From contig CP070763.1 of assembly GCA_020349025.1 (NCBI GenBank), positions 2,463,501 through 2,527,500 on the forward strand: DNA of 64,000 nt. Reading direction: 5' to 3'. Made by a program: the position numbers and the translations under genes. The notes under the pieces were generated by a model, which was given only the letters and a program-made list of their open reading frames with translations, searched no databases and had not been told where the DNA came from. Of the stretch, positions 10,334-21,366 are shown piece after piece (position 1 is the stretch's first letter; every line of letters begins with the position of its first letter). This stretch comes from Candidatus Latescibacterota bacterium. GTDB lineage: Bacteria > Krumholzibacteriota > Krumholzibacteriia > G020349025.

Positions 10334-13300
10334 GCCTGCTCTCCGACGGGGCCGAGGGAGAGTGCGCGCCCCCACGCCTGCAGACGCTCCTGCAACGAGA
10401 GCACGTGGATGCGTCCCTCGCGCAGCGTGCGGATGGCGCGCGCGAGCGCCAGCGCCCCGGAGAGCGTCGTGACCATGGGGACGCCGTGCGCAACGGCTGT
10501 GCGCCCCACGGCGTTCTCGTCGAAGCGAGAGACCATCCCGAGCGGCGTGTTGACGATGAGCTGGATGTTGCCGGCCGCGATCTCGTCGGCGACGTCCGGC
10601 TTGCCCTCGTTCACCTTCATCACGGGTCGCGCCGACAAGCCAGCGGCCTGCAATGTCCTGCACGTTCCTGCAGTCGCGAGCAACGCGAACCCGAGCTCCT
10701 GAAAGGCGCTGCCGATCTCGGCGGCGCGGCGCTTGTCCGCCTCGTTCAAGCTGATGTAGGCGTTGCCCTGGATCGGAAGACGTTCGTTGCTCGCGATCCA
10801 CGCCTTCAGCGTGGCCTGACCGACATCGGGGGCCCACCCCATCACCTCGCCCGTGGAGCGCATCTCCGGCCCCAGAAACACGCCGGCGGCGGGGAACTTG
10901 CGAAACGGGAACACCGGGTTCTTGATCGCGACACCCTCGAGCTCTCCCTCAGGCGGCAGATCGAGCTCCTGGATGCGCGCGCCGAGAGCGATCTGCGTCG
11001 CCAGGCGCGCCAGGGGCAGGCCGAGCGTTTTGCTCACGAACGGCACGGTGCGCGATGCACGCGGGTTCGCCTCGAGCACGTACACCGTGCCCTCGAGCAC
11101 CGCAAACTGCATGTTGATCAGGCCGCGAACCGAGAGCGCCTGCGCGATGCGGCGGGTGTACTCCTCGAGCGTGGCGCGCACCGCGGCGGGAAGGACGTAG
11201 GGCGGCAGCAGACACTCGCTGTCTCCGGAGTGCACACCGGCCTCCTCGATGTGCTGCATGACCCCCGCGATGTAGGTCGACTCCCCATCCGAGAGTGCGT
11301 CGACGTCGAACTCGAAGGCATCCTCGACGAAGCGATCGATCAGCAAGGTGCTGGCGGGCGAGATGTGGAAGAGGCTGCGGACGTACTCCTCGAACGTCCG
11401 CGCGTCGTAAAGGACTCGCATCCCGCGACCGCCGAGGACGTAGGAGGGTCGCACGAGAAGCGGGAAGCCGATGCGGCGCGCAATGGTCCGGGCGCCCTCG
11501 AGGTCCGACGCCGTGCCGAAGTCGGGGATCGGGATCCGCAGCCGCGCCGCCAGGTCGGCGAAACGGCCGCGGTCCTCGGCGACATCGATCGACTCCGTGC
11601 TGGTCCCGAGAATCTCAAAACCGGCGCCCTGCAGGGCGTGCGACAGCCGCAGCGGTGTCTGCCCGCCGAACTGCACGAGCACTCCCTCGGGGCGCTCCAG
11701 CTCCAGGACGTCGAGCACCGCCTCCAGGTCGAGCGGCTCGAAATAGAGCTTGCTCGCGACGTCGAAATCGGTGCTGACGGTCTCCGGATTGCAGTTGATC
11801 ATGATCGCGTCGTACCCGAGCTCGCGCGCGGCTTGCACCGCCTGCACGCAGCAGTAGTCGAACTCGATCCCCTGGCCGATGCGGTTCGGTCCGCTCCCGA
11901 GGACGACCACGCGCGGACGCTCGCCGGGCTGCGACTCGTTCTCCCGCTCCCAGGTGCCGTAGTAGTAGGGCGTTTCGGCGGCGAACTCGCCGGCGCAGGT
12001 ATCGACCACCTTGTAGACGGGACGTAGACCCAGCTCGGCGCGCAGCGCCCGCAGCGACTCGCGATCGCACTGCGTCAGAGCAGCAATCTGGGAATCGGAG
12101 AAGCCGTCGCGCTTGGCACGCCACATCAGGTCCTCGAGCGCCTGCCGCTGCGCCGCATCGAGGCCGCCCGCGGCAGCTTTTGCAGCGAGCGCAGCACTCG
12201 CGCGCAGCTCCGCGCGCAGCTCTCCCAGCGCCGCGATCTCGTGCAGAAACCACGGGTCGATTCCGGTCTCTGCCGCCACCGTGTCGACGTCGAGCCCGTG
12301 CAGCTCGAAGGCGGCCGCGACCTCCTGCAGCCGCTTCGGGTGTGCTTCGGCGAGACGGGGAGCGCCGGTCGCGATCGGGTCGAGCCCCGGCCAGCCAAGC
12401 TCGAGCGAACGCATCCCCTTCTGCAACGCTTCACGGAAGCTGCGTCCGATCGCCATCGCTTCGCCGACCGAGTGCATCTGCACGCCGAGAACGTCCGAGC
12501 TGCCGTGGAACTTCTCGAAGTCCCAGCGCGGCACCTTGACGACGACGTAGTCGAGCGCCGGCTCGAAGGCGGCACACGAGCTTCCGGTCACGTCGTTGGG
12601 GATTTCGTCCAGCGTGTACCCGATCGCGAGCTTCGTGGCGACGCGAGCGATCGGGAAGCCGGTCGCCTTCGAGGCCAGCGCGGAGGAGCGCGACACGCGC
12701 GGGTTCATCTCGATGATGCGCATGTCCCCGTTGCCTGGATGCACCGCGAACTGCACGTTCGACCCACCCGTCTCGACGCCGATGGCTCGAATGCAGCGCA
12801 GGCCCCAGTCGCGCATCTTCTGATACTCGCGGTCGGAGAGCGTCATGGCCTGGGCCACGGTGACGCTGTCTCCCGTATGCACCCCCATCGGGTCGACGTT
12901 CTCGATCGAGCACACGACGATGGCGTTGTCGCGCGCATCGCGCACGACCTCGAGCTCAAACTCCTTCCACCCCACAAGCGCCTCCTCGATCCGCACTTCG
13001 CCGAGCGGGGACTGCCGCAAGGCCTGCGTCACGAGCTCTTCGAACGCATCCTGCGTGGAGGCTGTGCCGCCGCCCGAGCCTCCGAGCGTGAAGGAGGGGC
13101 GCACGATGACAGGCAGGCCCAGCTTCTGGCCGAGCGCGCGCGCCTCGGCGACAGTGCGCGCCTGTCCGCCGCGGGTCGAGACCAGCCCCGCGCCTCGCAT
13201 GCAGGCATCGAAGCTTTCGCGGCTCTCGGCGCGATGGATGGCCTCCACGCCGGCGCCGATGAGCTCGACGCCGAAGCGTTCGAGGACTCCGGTTTCGTGC

Positions 13301-13605
13301 AGGGTGATCGCCAGGTTCAACGCCGTCTGGCCGCCCACGGTGGGCAGCAGCGCGTCGGGCCGCTCACGTTCGAGGATGGCGCAAACGTAGTCGGGATGCA
13401 GTGGTTCCAGGTAGGTGCGGTCGGCGATCTCCGGATCGGTCATGATCGAAGCGGGGTTGCTGTTGATCAGAACGACGCGCAGTCCCTCCTCGCGCAAAGC
13501 CCTGCACGCCTGCGTCCCGGAGTAGTCGAACTCGCACGCCTGCCCGATCACGATCGGACCGGAGCCGACGACGACGACAGAGCGCAGATCGTTACGCCGC
13601 GGCAT
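10330..13605 (-). CDS. carB: carbamoyl-phosphate synthase large chain
   Basis: CarB makes carbamoyl phosphate from bicarbonate, ATP and ammonia delivered by CarA, feeding pyrimidine and arginine synthesis. The 1091 residues show the duplicated ATP-grasp architecture. The first half begins [21 protein letters not shown]; the second has [20 protein letters not shown] near 560. Both halves contain the glycine-rich [10 protein letters not shown] or SYVLGGRGM loops. The C-terminal MGS-like allosteric domain (about 935-1091) has STGEVMG and [11 protein letters not shown]. The ATG at 13605 is preferred to a GTG two codons earlier, and it overlaps the carA end by 14 bases. Length and order are normal. 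Confidence 0.97.
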   Translation of the reverse strand: MPRRNDLRSVVVVGSGPIVIGQACEFDYSGTQACRALREEGLRVVLINSNPASIMTDPEIADRTYLEPLHPDYVCAILERERPDALLPTVGGQTALNLAITLHETGVLERFGVELIGAGVEAIHRAESRESFDACMRGAGLVSTRGGQARTVAEARALGQKLGLPVIVRPSFTLGGSGGGTASTQDAFEELVTQALRQSPLGEVRIEEALVGWKEFELEVVRDARDNAIVVCSIENVDPMGVHTGDSVTVAQAMTLSDREYQKMRDWGLRCIRAIGVETGGSNVQFAVHPGNGDMRIIEMNPRVSRSSALASKATGFPIARVATKLAIGYTLDEIPNDVTGSSCAAFEPALDYVVVKVPRWDFEKFHGSSDVLGVQMHSVGEAMAIGRSFREALQKGMRSLELGWPGLDPIATGAPRLAEAHPKRLQEVAAAFELHGLDVDTVAAETGIDPWFLHEIAALGELRAELRASAALAAKAAAGGLDAAQRQALEDLMWRAKRDGFSDSQIAALTQCDRESLRALRAELGLRPVYKVVDTCAGEFAAETPYYYGTWERENESQPGERPRVVVLGSGPNRIGQGIEFDYCCVQAVQAARELGYDAIMINCNPETVSTDFDVASKLYFEPLDLEAVLDVLELERPEGVLVQFGGQTPLRLSHALQGAGFEILGTSTESIDVAEDRGRFADLAARLRIPIPDFGTASDLEGARTIARRIGFPLLVRPSYVLGGRGMRVLYDARTFEEYVRSLFHISPASTLLIDRFVEDAFEFDVDALSDGESTYIAGVMQHIEEAGVHSGDSECLLPPYVLPAAVRATLEEYTRRIAQALSVRGLINMQFAVLEGTVYVLEANPRASRTVPFVSKTLGLPLARLATQIALGARIQELDLPPEGELEGVAIKNPVFPFRKFPAAGVFLGPEMRSTGEVMGWAPDVGQATLKAWIASNERLPIQGNAYISLNEADKRRAAEIGSAFQELGFALLATAGTCRTLQAAGLSARPVMKVNEGKPDVADEIAAGNIQLIVNTPLGMVSRFDENAVGRTAVAHGVPMVTTLSGALALARAIRTLREGRIHVLSLQERLQAWGRALSLGPVGEQA

Positions 13606-14827
13606 CCTCACCCCCGCGTGGCGCGGCAGACGAAGCGGGCGGCGACGCGAGCCCCCGACCGGAGTGTGTGGCGGCCATGCGCAGGAAACGGTCGAAGTGG
13701 GCGTCGTTGTCGTGAGGGCCGGGTGCTGCCTCCGGGTGGTACTGCACGGAGAAGGCCGGCAACGTGCGATGCGACATCGCCTCCACCGTGCCGTCGTTCA
13801 AGCTCAGCTCCGTGATCTCGACGTCGGCGCGTGCGAGGGAGTCCGCCTCCAGGGCAAAGCCGTGGTTCTGCGTCGTGACACGCACCTTGCCGCTCGCGAG
13901 ATCGTGCACCGGATGGTTCACTCCGCGGTGCCCGAACTTCAGCTTGAAGCGTTTCGCGCCCAGGGCCAGCCCCAGAATCTGGTGGCCGAGGCAGATGCCG
14001 AACAGCGGCACCCGACCGAGGAGATCGCGCGCCGTCGTGATCGCGTACTCCACGGCCGCCGGATCACCGGGTCCGTTCGAGAGCAGAATCGCATCGGGAT
14101 CGAGTGCCAGGGCCTCCGCGGCCGGCCAGCTCGCCGGCAGCACGGTGATGCGACAGCCGCGGGCGCGGAGCCGCTCCAGAATGTTGCGCTTGACGCCGAA
14201 ATCGTAGACGACGATGTGGAGATTGGCCCGGACCGCGTCCGGCTCCGACAGCTCGTAGCTGGAGTGCCTGAGATCGCTCTCCGCCGCGCTCACGCCGCCC
14301 GGCTCCAGCCGGTACGGCTCCTTGCACGTGACGACGGCGACGAGGTCGCGCCCCTCCAGGCCGGGCCACTCGAGCGCGCGCGCCCGCAGCGCCGCAGCGT
14401 CGTGGTCACCACGATCCAGGGCGCCGCGCTGCGCGCCGCGATCGCGCAGGAGGCGCGTCAGCTCGCGCGTATCGACATCGTAGAGCGCGGGGATTCCGTG
14501 GCGTTCGAGGTAGTGGTGCAGGCCCTCCTGCGAACGCCAGCTGTGCTGCTTCGAGAGGCTGCGAACGACGAAGCCCGCAACCTGGGGGCGGCCCGACTCC
14601 TCGTCGAAGGCAGTGAGCCCGTAGTTCCCCATTTGCGGCGCCGTCATCACCACGATCTGTCCGGCGTAGGAGGGGTCGGTGAGAACCTCCTGGTAGCCGC
14701 ACATTCCCGTATTGAAGCAGACTTCGCCGACGGCGGGAACGGCCGCGCCGAAGGCACGACCCGGGAAACGGGTCCCCTCTTCGAGGACGAGCTGGGCGCT
14801 TGCCGCGCGCACCGAGGCCGTGGCCAA
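13592..14827 (-). CDS. carA: carbamoyl-phosphate synthase small chain (glutaminase)
   Basis: CarA hydrolyses glutamine and channels ammonia to CarB. The N-terminal domain shows [16 protein letters not shown] and [24 protein letters not shown]. The class I amidotransferase domain has SNGPGDP, the nucleophile cysteine in [14 protein letters not shown], and the histidine-glutamate pair in [12 protein letters not shown]. The start is uncertain. TTG 14827 has a GGAG five bases upstream and fits the family N-terminus; GTG 14812 also fits but has no ribosome-binding site; GTG 14899 would add about 24 unconserved residues. The gene follows sprA by about 90 bases and overlaps carB. Function is secure. 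Confidence 0.93.
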   Translation of the reverse strand: MATASVRAASAQLVLEEGTRFPGRAFGAAVPAVGEVCFNTGMCGYQEVLTDPSYAGQIVVMTAPQMGNYGLTAFDEESGRPQVAGFVVRSLSKQHSWRSQEGLHHYLERHGIPALYDVDTRELTRLLRDRGAQRGALDRGDHDAAALRARALEWPGLEGRDLVAVVTCKEPYRLEPGGVSAAESDLRHSSYELSEPDAVRANLHIVVYDFGVKRNILERLRARGCRITVLPASWPAAEALALDPDAILLSNGPGDPAAVEYAITTARDLLGRVPLFGICLGHQILGLALGAKRFKLKFGHRGVNHPVHDLASGKVRVTTQNHGFALEADSLARADVEITELSLNDGTVEAMSHRTLPAFSVQYHPEAAPGPHDNDAHFDRFLRMAATHSGRGLASPPASSAAPRGGEDAAA

Positions 14828-14834
14828 GTGGACT

Positions 14835-14885
14835 CCAAGACGCTGTTGCCGGGTTCGCAGAGTAACCGTCGAACTCGTGTCTTGG
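14835..14885 (-). promoter_or_regulatory. nested hairpin between sprA and carA
   Basis: The minus-strand RNA can pair CCAAGAC (14885-14879) with GTCTTGG (14841-14835) around an inner GTTCG/CGAAC stem. This lies directly before the preferred carA start and its GGAG. It could control carA translation or act as a boundary between sprA and the car genes. There is no U tract, so a simple terminator is unlikely. If carA starts at GTG 14899 the structure would lie inside the coding region. Confidence 0.35.
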
Positions 14886-14916
14886 CAAGTCTCGGCCACA
14901 GCGGGGCGCCGGCGCT

Positions 14917-17900
14917 TCAGAAAGTGAAGGTCAGGTTGAATCCGAGGCGCAGCGTCGTCACCGTTTGCTGCACGCGGTCGTTGCGGTTGCTGCGCGTGAA
15001 CCCGACTTCCATGCCTCCGTTCATGTTGCGCGACAACGTGTAGTTACCACGGGCGCTCAGGTTGAGCCCAGAGGTCCGGCGGTCGACGATCGAATCGTTG
15101 GGATCGTTCGGGTTGTTGAACACCTCGGACAGATCGGTGTTGTAGCCACCCGAAAGCAGGACATCCATGCCGGTCTTCAGGGTCGGGAAGAACGGCAGCT
15201 TGAGACCACCCTTCGGCGCGATCTTGAAGCGCACGCTGCCCTGAAAATTGCGGCGCGTGTTCTCACGGCGTTGTCCCGGCAGCAGATCGCGCGTCGTCGT
15301 TTGATTGGCGGAGAAGGTGGTCGTGGCGCCGCTGGACCACTGCCCGGTCCAGTTGGCGTTGACGACCAGGTTCGTGGACTCGCGCCGGTTGGACGTGTCC
15401 TCCAAGACGCCGAGATAGTCGAAGCGACGCGTGAGCCGTTCCGAGATCGTGCGGTTCAATCCCAACGAAAGCGTCGAGCTTCGCAGCTTCGAGCCGAAGA
15501 TCTTGAGCTTCTGCAAGTTGTTGATATTGAGGTCGATCGACGGGTAGGTGTACTCGCGCGTCGAGTTGACGTTCGTGGTCGCCAGCGTATCGCTGCCGAT
15601 GGCGGTCTCCACGTCGCTTGCGCGGCGCGTGAAGCGCAGGTTGACGCGCAGGGCACCGTGTAGTGGCACCGCGGTGCTGATGTCGATGTTGTTCGACTTG
15701 TTCAAGGGCGTCGGCGTGTCGAAGCCGAGCACTCCGGTGTCGGTGGTGAATCCGAAGCGGTAGGCATAGGCCGCTTCCTCCGGGACTCCGACGTAGCTCG
15801 CCGTGCGGTTGTCCGAGTACTCCACTTTGATCGGATCGATGGTTCCGAGCGTCCTGAAGAACAGTTTGATCGGATTGGGCATGTTGCGCTTCGGCGGCGC
15901 CTCGCTGCTGTCGGCCGCCGCTTCCTGCCCCGGAGCCGGGGCGCCACCGGCCCCCTCCTGCTGCGCGCCGCGCTGCGGCTGCTCCGGTTGCGATTCCTGC
16001 ATGAACTTCCAGCGCGCCAGACGGCGATGCAAACCGAAATCGAAGGAGACACGGCGCGTGCGATTGCTGTTGAGCTGATGCGTGTCCGGCTGCGGGTTGC
16101 CGCTCGGGTCGACGCTGGTGACGCGGCGATCCCCGTAGTTGGCCGCGTAGGAGAAGCGCGCGATGCGTGGGGTGAGATCGATCGCCAGCGCCTCCGAACG
16201 CCCGGTCGGAAGCCCGAGGTCGAAGCCGAAGATGCTGAGCCGCTCCGCCTCGTTGGTCGGATGCGCCTCACGGTAGTTGCGCGGCTCGCCGAAGTTGTAG
16301 CGCGCCGACAGCATCGGCAGCGGCCGCGCGGCCGCCGATCCGCTCCACGAGAGCGTGCGCGTGCCACTGGGTGGACGCGCCACAAGCTCGCCGGTGCGCG
16401 TGTCGGGAACCGAGTAGCTGACCACGCGGGTCTGCTGGTGCTGCGCCGTGAACTTCAGGTTGGTGGGGAGGATGTTCAGCTTCTGCCCGAAGCCGAGCGG
16501 GATGTGGCGCGGCTTCGGTGAGATGTCGTAGCCCAAGTTGGTCGACCAGGCGACCGAGGTATCACGCGTCGTGAAGCTGCGGCGCATCGTGCGCGACTCG
16601 TTGTAGGAGAAGGAGATACGATCCAGCGTCGGCTTGAAGAGCGCGAACTTCGACGGCTGCTTCGTCACCGAGAAGCCATAGCCCTCGCGACGGGTCTCGT
16701 TGCGTTGCTCGTGCGCGCGTGCCGGGGTGTTCTCGGTGTCGCTCGAGCTGAAGAACTTCGGTCGGCTCACGTTCCTCGACGTCGTGTAGCTCACGGGAAC
16801 GGTGAAGCCGAGCATGGGAAGCAGACGCGATGCCTCGGTGCTGACGCGGGCATTGAAGTTCGTCGTCTGGGTTCCGGATCCTGTCCTTTGGCGCTGCCCG
16901 CGGAATTCCGCATCGCGGAGCGCGAGGCTCGTCGTGATGTCGAAGATCTCGGCGAAGTTCCCTTGCGCCGAGTACGATTGCGCCACGCCGACGTCGCGCT
17001 TCACGTCCTGCAGCCGGATGTTGTTGAACCAGATCTCACCCGAGAGCGGCCGGAAGCTCGCCGGCGTCGGCGTCCATTCGTGATCCTTGCCTCGTTTCGT
17101 CCGCGGAAACAGTGGATGACGCACGCCGGCGAACATCCGGGTCACCGCTTTGAGGCTCGGGTTGCCGCGACGCGTCATCTTCAGGATGTCGCCGGGGAAG
17201 ATCACGTCGGGCACGAAGCGCGTCACCTGCTCGACCGTCCGACCGCCGATCACGAGCGTGTCCACCACGGCTTCGATGTCGTCGGGAAACTTCAGATCGG
17301 TGAGGCTGACGAGGTCGTAGGTCGTGGCAATCCAGGGATCGCGCGCCGGCAGAACGCGAGCGACCTCGTAGTAGTTCAACGAGTCGGTGCCCATGCGGAA
17401 GAAGAACTCGACGGTGTCCGGTTCGGTCGTGCCGTAGTGCGTGAAGAAGTGCATGCGGTCGTAGAGCGTGAAGTCCATGCCGCGCGAGGCGGGGTTCGTC
17501 TTCTGGGTCACCATCTCGTGCCCCGGCATCAGGTTGCGGAAATCGAAACGCAGCGCCTGCTCGCGCGCCTGCACGCCTTCACCATCCACGTCGGCGGCGT
17601 CCGGTGGGATGGTGTACTGCGGATGGTCTTTGTTGTTGATCGTCCCCACCGCGAAGCTCTCGCCGGGCGCGGGAACGACGCGGGTCGAATCGGTCGCGAA
17701 GGTGCCGAGCTGCAGCCACTGGTTGCCGGTGAAGCGGAAGTCGTGGATCTGGAAATCGCGCCCCCAGATCTGTGCGTTCGGATCGAGCGGTGCCTGCGGA
17801 TCCTCGAACCAGATGCGCATGTAGCGAATCTGGCGCAGGTTCGGCGCCTGCCCGGTGGAAGTGATCTGCTGCAGCTGGTCGCGGATCTGATCGAAGTCGA

Positions 17901-20900
17901 TCCGGTAGCGCCTCCAGCCGCGGTCCTTGACGCGGTCCCGACGCTCGGAGCTGATGTTGGGATCGTCCTTGTATTCTGGCGCGATGTCCGTCTCCACCCA
18001 GGTTGGATCGTCGAGATCCATCGAGAAGCGGAAGAAACGGCTGATGCGGTCGAACTCGCCGTCGCCGTTGATGTCCTCGGTGTCGAACTCGTTGTTCAGC
18101 TCGGTGCCGTTGGCCCACGGGTGCTGGCGCTCCGGGAGGTTCTGAATCGAGGGCGCATGACAATCCCCCGTGGGCCACTTCAGTCCGTCGGGATGGTCCG
18201 TGCGCCCCTGGAGGCGCTCGCAACCATCCGCGATCCCGTTCCATCCGAGATCGTCGAACTGGGCCTGGAACTCGATTTCGCTGTTCGCCTCGCGGTTGAA
18301 TCGCGGCGACTCCAGCGCCCAGGCGCCACGGCTCGGGTTGTTCTCGAAGAGGACGAAGTCCTCGCTGATGTCACCGAAGTCGATGTGGATGCGGCCTCTG
18401 CGCAACGTCGGGTCGGGAACGAAGTCGTTGAGCCAGAACTCGATGGTGCGCGTCTGCGTCAGATCGATGCCGTTGCCGGGAAACGGGGTCATCGCACCCG
18501 ACCACAGCCGGGTGTTGTCGATTCCCGGATCCTCGGCCAGAGCGCGGGCGGTGGTTCGATCGAAACCGAGCTCCAGCACCGTGATGCCGTCGGTGGCTTC
18601 CGTCTCCGGCAGCGTCGGGTTGATGTCACCGCGCTGCACTTCGCCAAACGGGTTGTAGAGGGCGGCAGGAACGCGGTAGATCGAGTCCTCGAGTGCCATC
18701 GTGGGGTCCGGCAGCGAGGCCCAGTACCACGCCGCGCGCGATAGCGTCACGCGATCGGACTCGTCGGCACTCTCCATGTCGTCGACGAAGGCGGTGTTCT
18801 TGGTGTTGGGGTTGGGCACGCTGACCGCCGCCTCCGCCGTGAAGTTGAACGTGCTCGGCGCGTTGGTGTTCGTGAACGGCAGAATGTTCATGAGCCGGGT
18901 CACGAACTTGGGTTGGAAGCGCATGTGGGCGTTCAGGTCACCGACGAGGGTCCGGGAGGGCTCCTCCCCGAGCCGCGGGTTTTCCGAGAAGCCACGCCGC
19001 GATTCGAAGAGAAGGACGGACGCGATGCGACCGTTGTCCCCGAGCTTGTACTGACCGCTCGCCCCCAGAAGCGTCGCCTGACCCGAGCCGATGAGCGGCC
19101 GGTATTCGTAGCTGACGTCGATGCGCGAGCTCGGCGACAGATCGTTGAGCACGTCCCCTTTGAGCGTGATCTTGCCGCCCGCGAACGGCTCGATGTCGTA
19201 ATCGACGCCCGGCTGCAGCTGGCGGCCGTCGAGACGAACCACCTCGCTCCCCTCGACGATGTCCTGCGGCAGCGTGATCGAGGTCTCGGTGCCACTCGTG
19301 CGCACGAGGATCTGGTAGCGGTTGCGCGGCAGGTTCGGGTCGTTGCGCGGCAGCGTGTAGAGGCTCGGGTCGACCTTTTCGGCGGCGCCGAAGAGCTCCT
19401 CGCGGCGCTCGATCGATTGGATCGAGTCGATCCCGGCGCTCCGCAGCCGTGCCGAGACGACGCTGTCTGGTGGACTGAACGGACGCACGCCAGGCATGAA
19501 CAGGAAGCCGTTGTCGCGATCGAGAAGATTGGAGCGGTTGATGTCGAAGAGCGCGTCCGGATTGGGGCGGTTGGCCTGGTCGAAATCATCCAAGCCGAAC
19601 ATGTGCAGGTAGGTGGATCCCGGCACGTTGTCCGGCTCGTCCGGGTTCGTGTCACCGCTCTGCAGGCTCTGGATGCGAACCTCGAGCTCTTCGACCCCTG
19701 CCGAGCCGAGAACGTAGACGTGCCGCATCATCAGGGGTGCGGTTGGATAGCTGTGGTAATCCGATTCTTGATCGGGGTGGCGGATCAAACGCAGGCGCAC
19801 CGCCGGCGGCGCCGAGGCGTCCTCGATGCTCCCGACCTCTCCGTTCGGTCCCGTGAAGCTGACGGCGAGAACGTCGTTGCTCCCGAGCTGGCCGCGCCGC
19901 AGGTAGAAGCCGAGGACGAGCTGCTCCGCGCCGACGTCGAAGAAGACGTAGCCGACCTCCTCCGGGTCGAGCCGGCGCCAGTTGGCACGCGCCGTCACCG
20001 GGTCCTCGTCGCTTGCGACCTGCGGCCAGCGTGCCACGTTGTTGGTCTGGGTGAAGAGCAGATCGCTCTCCTCAGTGCTCAGGCCGGGTGGAAGGTCTGC
20101 GATCGCGTAGCCGACGTAGGGACGATCGCTCAGCGTCGCCGGCTGCCGGTCGTCGATGAAGACGTGGAAAAGAGCGGTGCCCGACTGCTCGAAGAGCCGA
20201 TCGGGTGGGATGCCGTAATAAGAGTAAAGCGCGGCGCTGGCGGTATCGGGAATCTCGTAGAAGAAGAAGCGGTCGCGTGCGTAGCGCTCCTCGTCGATCG
20301 GCAGCTCGCTCGAGCTCCCGCCGGTCGGCGTCAGCGAACGCGTCTCGGTCTCCGTTTCCTCTTTGCTGGCAATCATCGTCAGCTCGAGGCCGCCGAGCCG
20401 CATGTCGGTCTTGACACCGAACAAGCCTTGCGAGCCGCCCGAGAAGGAGACCAGGTTCGAGCCCGGCAGGTTGAGATTGGTGCCACCCAGGTCGATGCGG
20501 CGGATGATGTCATCCTCGTACCCTTCGTACCAGATGTTGATGCGGTTGGCGTCGAAGCCGAAGGCGCTGCTGTTGTGATCGACCGCGAGGTGGACCTTGC
20601 CGCCGATCGTGCCGTCGAGCTTCACTTGCAGGTCCTGCTCCATATCGAGCCTCGGGAAGAGGCTCTGCCCACGCCCCTGTTCGTTGCGGATGAAGGGCTT
20701 GACGCGGCGCGACTCGCCGGCAAAGGAGATGCTCTCACGCCCGGTGACGCGAATCGTGGTCGCGTCGCGGCCGAACACCGTCGAGAGCGGTCCGGGCAGC
20801 GAGTTCACCACGGTCATCTGGAACCCCTGTCCCAAGGTGCCCTCGGTGCTGCTCTGGAGGCCGCGCTCGCGGGTGCTCCGCAAGAGCTCGTGGCGCGCAT

Positions 20901-21366
20901 CCTGCAGCTGCTCCTGCTGGTACGACTCGCGCGGGACGGCGCGGATCTTGAGGGATGGATCGGAAAAGGGGCGTGGATCGTACACATAGTATGCGCCGTC
21001 GTAGAGGTAGTACTCCGGCTCACCCGGAAGGAAGCCGGGACCGCGGATCTCGAAGACGGTGTTGAGATCGGGGCTGTAGTGAATCTCTTCTCGCACGCTG
21101 GGCGCGCTTTCGATCCTGCAGCGAGTGTGCAGGTAGGGTCCGACGTCCAGGAGCTCGCCGAGGGCGCGGGCGCGGCGCCGCTCGAGAAGCTTCTCGAGCG
21201 TCAGATGCGCACCGAAACCGCGTCCGCTCTGCGGTGGCAGCGAGTTCGAGTGCAGCGACCGGGGCACGCTGGCGCCAAGGAGGAGCAGGAGCAGCGCCAG
21301 CCGCAACGCCGAACGGCGCGCGGCCGGAGCGCCCTCCGTTTCCGACTTGCTGCGGTTGTCGACCAT
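14917..21366 (-). CDS. sprA: SprA/Sov-type outer-membrane translocon of type IX secretion
   Basis: The 2149-residue product matches SprA (Sov), the giant outer-membrane beta barrel through which type IX secretion cargo leaves FCB bacteria. The N-terminus carries a hydrophobic signal (LRLALLLLLLGASV). A hallmark stretch near 270-350 reads LDGTIGGKVHLAVDH, then EDDIIRRIDLGGTNLNLPG and GGSQGLFGVKTDMRLGGLELT; another SprA signature is VDDMESADESDRVTLSR. The rest is an alternation of beta strands and loops, ending in LRLGFNLTFTF, a terminal aromatic typical of barrels. Length is close to Bacteroidota SprA. ATG 21366 has GTGAGG upstream; a longer frame is not credible. No other Por/Gld component is seen nearby. 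It is divergent from lptF and followed by carA. Confidence 0.93.
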   Translation of the reverse strand: MVDNRSKSETEGAPAARRSALRLALLLLLLGASVPRSLHSNSLPPQSGRGFGAHLTLEKLLERRRARALGELLDVGPYLHTRCRIESAPSVREEIHYSPDLNTVFEIRGPGFLPGEPEYYLYDGAYYVYDPRPFSDPSLKIRAVPRESYQQEQLQDARHELLRSTRERGLQSSTEGTLGQGFQMTVVNSLPGPLSTVFGRDATTIRVTGRESISFAGESRRVKPFIRNEQGRGQSLFPRLDMEQDLQVKLDGTIGGKVHLAVDHNSSAFGFDANRINIWYEGYEDDIIRRIDLGGTNLNLPGSNLVSFSGGSQGLFGVKTDMRLGGLELTMIASKEETETETRSLTPTGGSSSELPIDEERYARDRFFFYEIPDTASAALYSYYGIPPDRLFEQSGTALFHVFIDDRQPATLSDRPYVGYAIADLPPGLSTEESDLLFTQTNNVARWPQVASDEDPVTARANWRRLDPEEVGYVFFDVGAEQLVLGFYLRRGQLGSNDVLAVSFTGPNGEVGSIEDASAPPAVRLRLIRHPDQESDYHSYPTAPLMMRHVYVLGSAGVEELEVRIQSLQSGDTNPDEPDNVPGSTYLHMFGLDDFDQANRPNPDALFDINRSNLLDRDNGFLFMPGVRPFSPPDSVVSARLRSAGIDSIQSIERREELFGAAEKVDPSLYTLPRNDPNLPRNRYQILVRTSGTETSITLPQDIVEGSEVVRLDGRQLQPGVDYDIEPFAGGKITLKGDVLNDLSPSSRIDVSYEYRPLIGSGQATLLGASGQYKLGDNGRIASVLLFESRRGFSENPRLGEEPSRTLVGDLNAHMRFQPKFVTRLMNILPFTNTNAPSTFNFTAEAAVSVPNPNTKNTAFVDDMESADESDRVTLSRAAWYWASLPDPTMALEDSIYRVPAALYNPFGEVQRGDINPTLPETEATDGITVLELGFDRTTARALAEDPGIDNTRLWSGAMTPFPGNGIDLTQTRTIEFWLNDFVPDPTLRRGRIHIDFGDISEDFVLFENNPSRGAWALESPRFNREANSEIEFQAQFDDLGWNGIADGCERLQGRTDHPDGLKWPTGDCHAPSIQNLPERQHPWANGTELNNEFDTEDINGDGEFDRISRFFRFSMDLDDPTWVETDIAPEYKDDPNISSERRDRVKDRGWRRYRIDFDQIRDQLQQITSTGQAPNLRQIRYMRIWFEDPQAPLDPNAQIWGRDFQIHDFRFTGNQWLQLGTFATDSTRVVPAPGESFAVGTINNKDHPQYTIPPDAADVDGEGVQAREQALRFDFRNLMPGHEMVTQKTNPASRGMDFTLYDRMHFFTHYGTTEPDTVEFFFRMGTDSLNYYEVARVLPARDPWIATTYDLVSLTDLKFPDDIEAVVDTLVIGGRTVEQVTRFVPDVIFPGDILKMTRRGNPSLKAVTRMFAGVRHPLFPRTKRGKDHEWTPTPASFRPLSGEIWFNNIRLQDVKRDVGVAQSYSAQGNFAEIFDITTSLALRDAEFRGQRQRTGSGTQTTNFNARVSTEASRLLPMLGFTVPVSYTTSRNVSRPKFFSSSDTENTPARAHEQRNETRREGYGFSVTKQPSKFALFKPTLDRISFSYNESRTMRRSFTTRDTSVAWSTNLGYDISPKPRHIPLGFGQKLNILPTNLKFTAQHQQTRVVSYSVPDTRTGELVARPPSGTRTLSWSGSAAARPLPMLSARYNFGEPRNYREAHPTNEAERLSIFGFDLGLPTGRSEALAIDLTPRIARFSYAANYGDRRVTSVDPSGNPQPDTHQLNSNRTRRVSFDFGLHRRLARWKFMQESQPEQPQRGAQQEGAGGAPAPGQEAAADSSEAPPKRNMPNPIKLFFRTLGTIDPIKVEYSDNRTASYVGVPEEAAYAYRFGFTTDTGVLGFDTPTPLNKSNNIDISTAVPLHGALRVNLRFTRRASDVETAIGSDTLATTNVNSTREYTYPSIDLNINNLQKLKIFGSKLRSSTLSLGLNRTISERLTRRFDYLGVLEDTSNRRESTNLVVNANWTGQWSSGATTTFSANQTTTRDLLPGQRRENTRRNFQGSVRFKIAPKGGLKLPFFPTLKTGMDVLLSGGYNTDLSEVFNNPNDPNDSIVDRRTSGLNLSARGNYTLSRNMNGGMEVGFTRSNRNDRVQQTVTTLRLGFNLTFTF

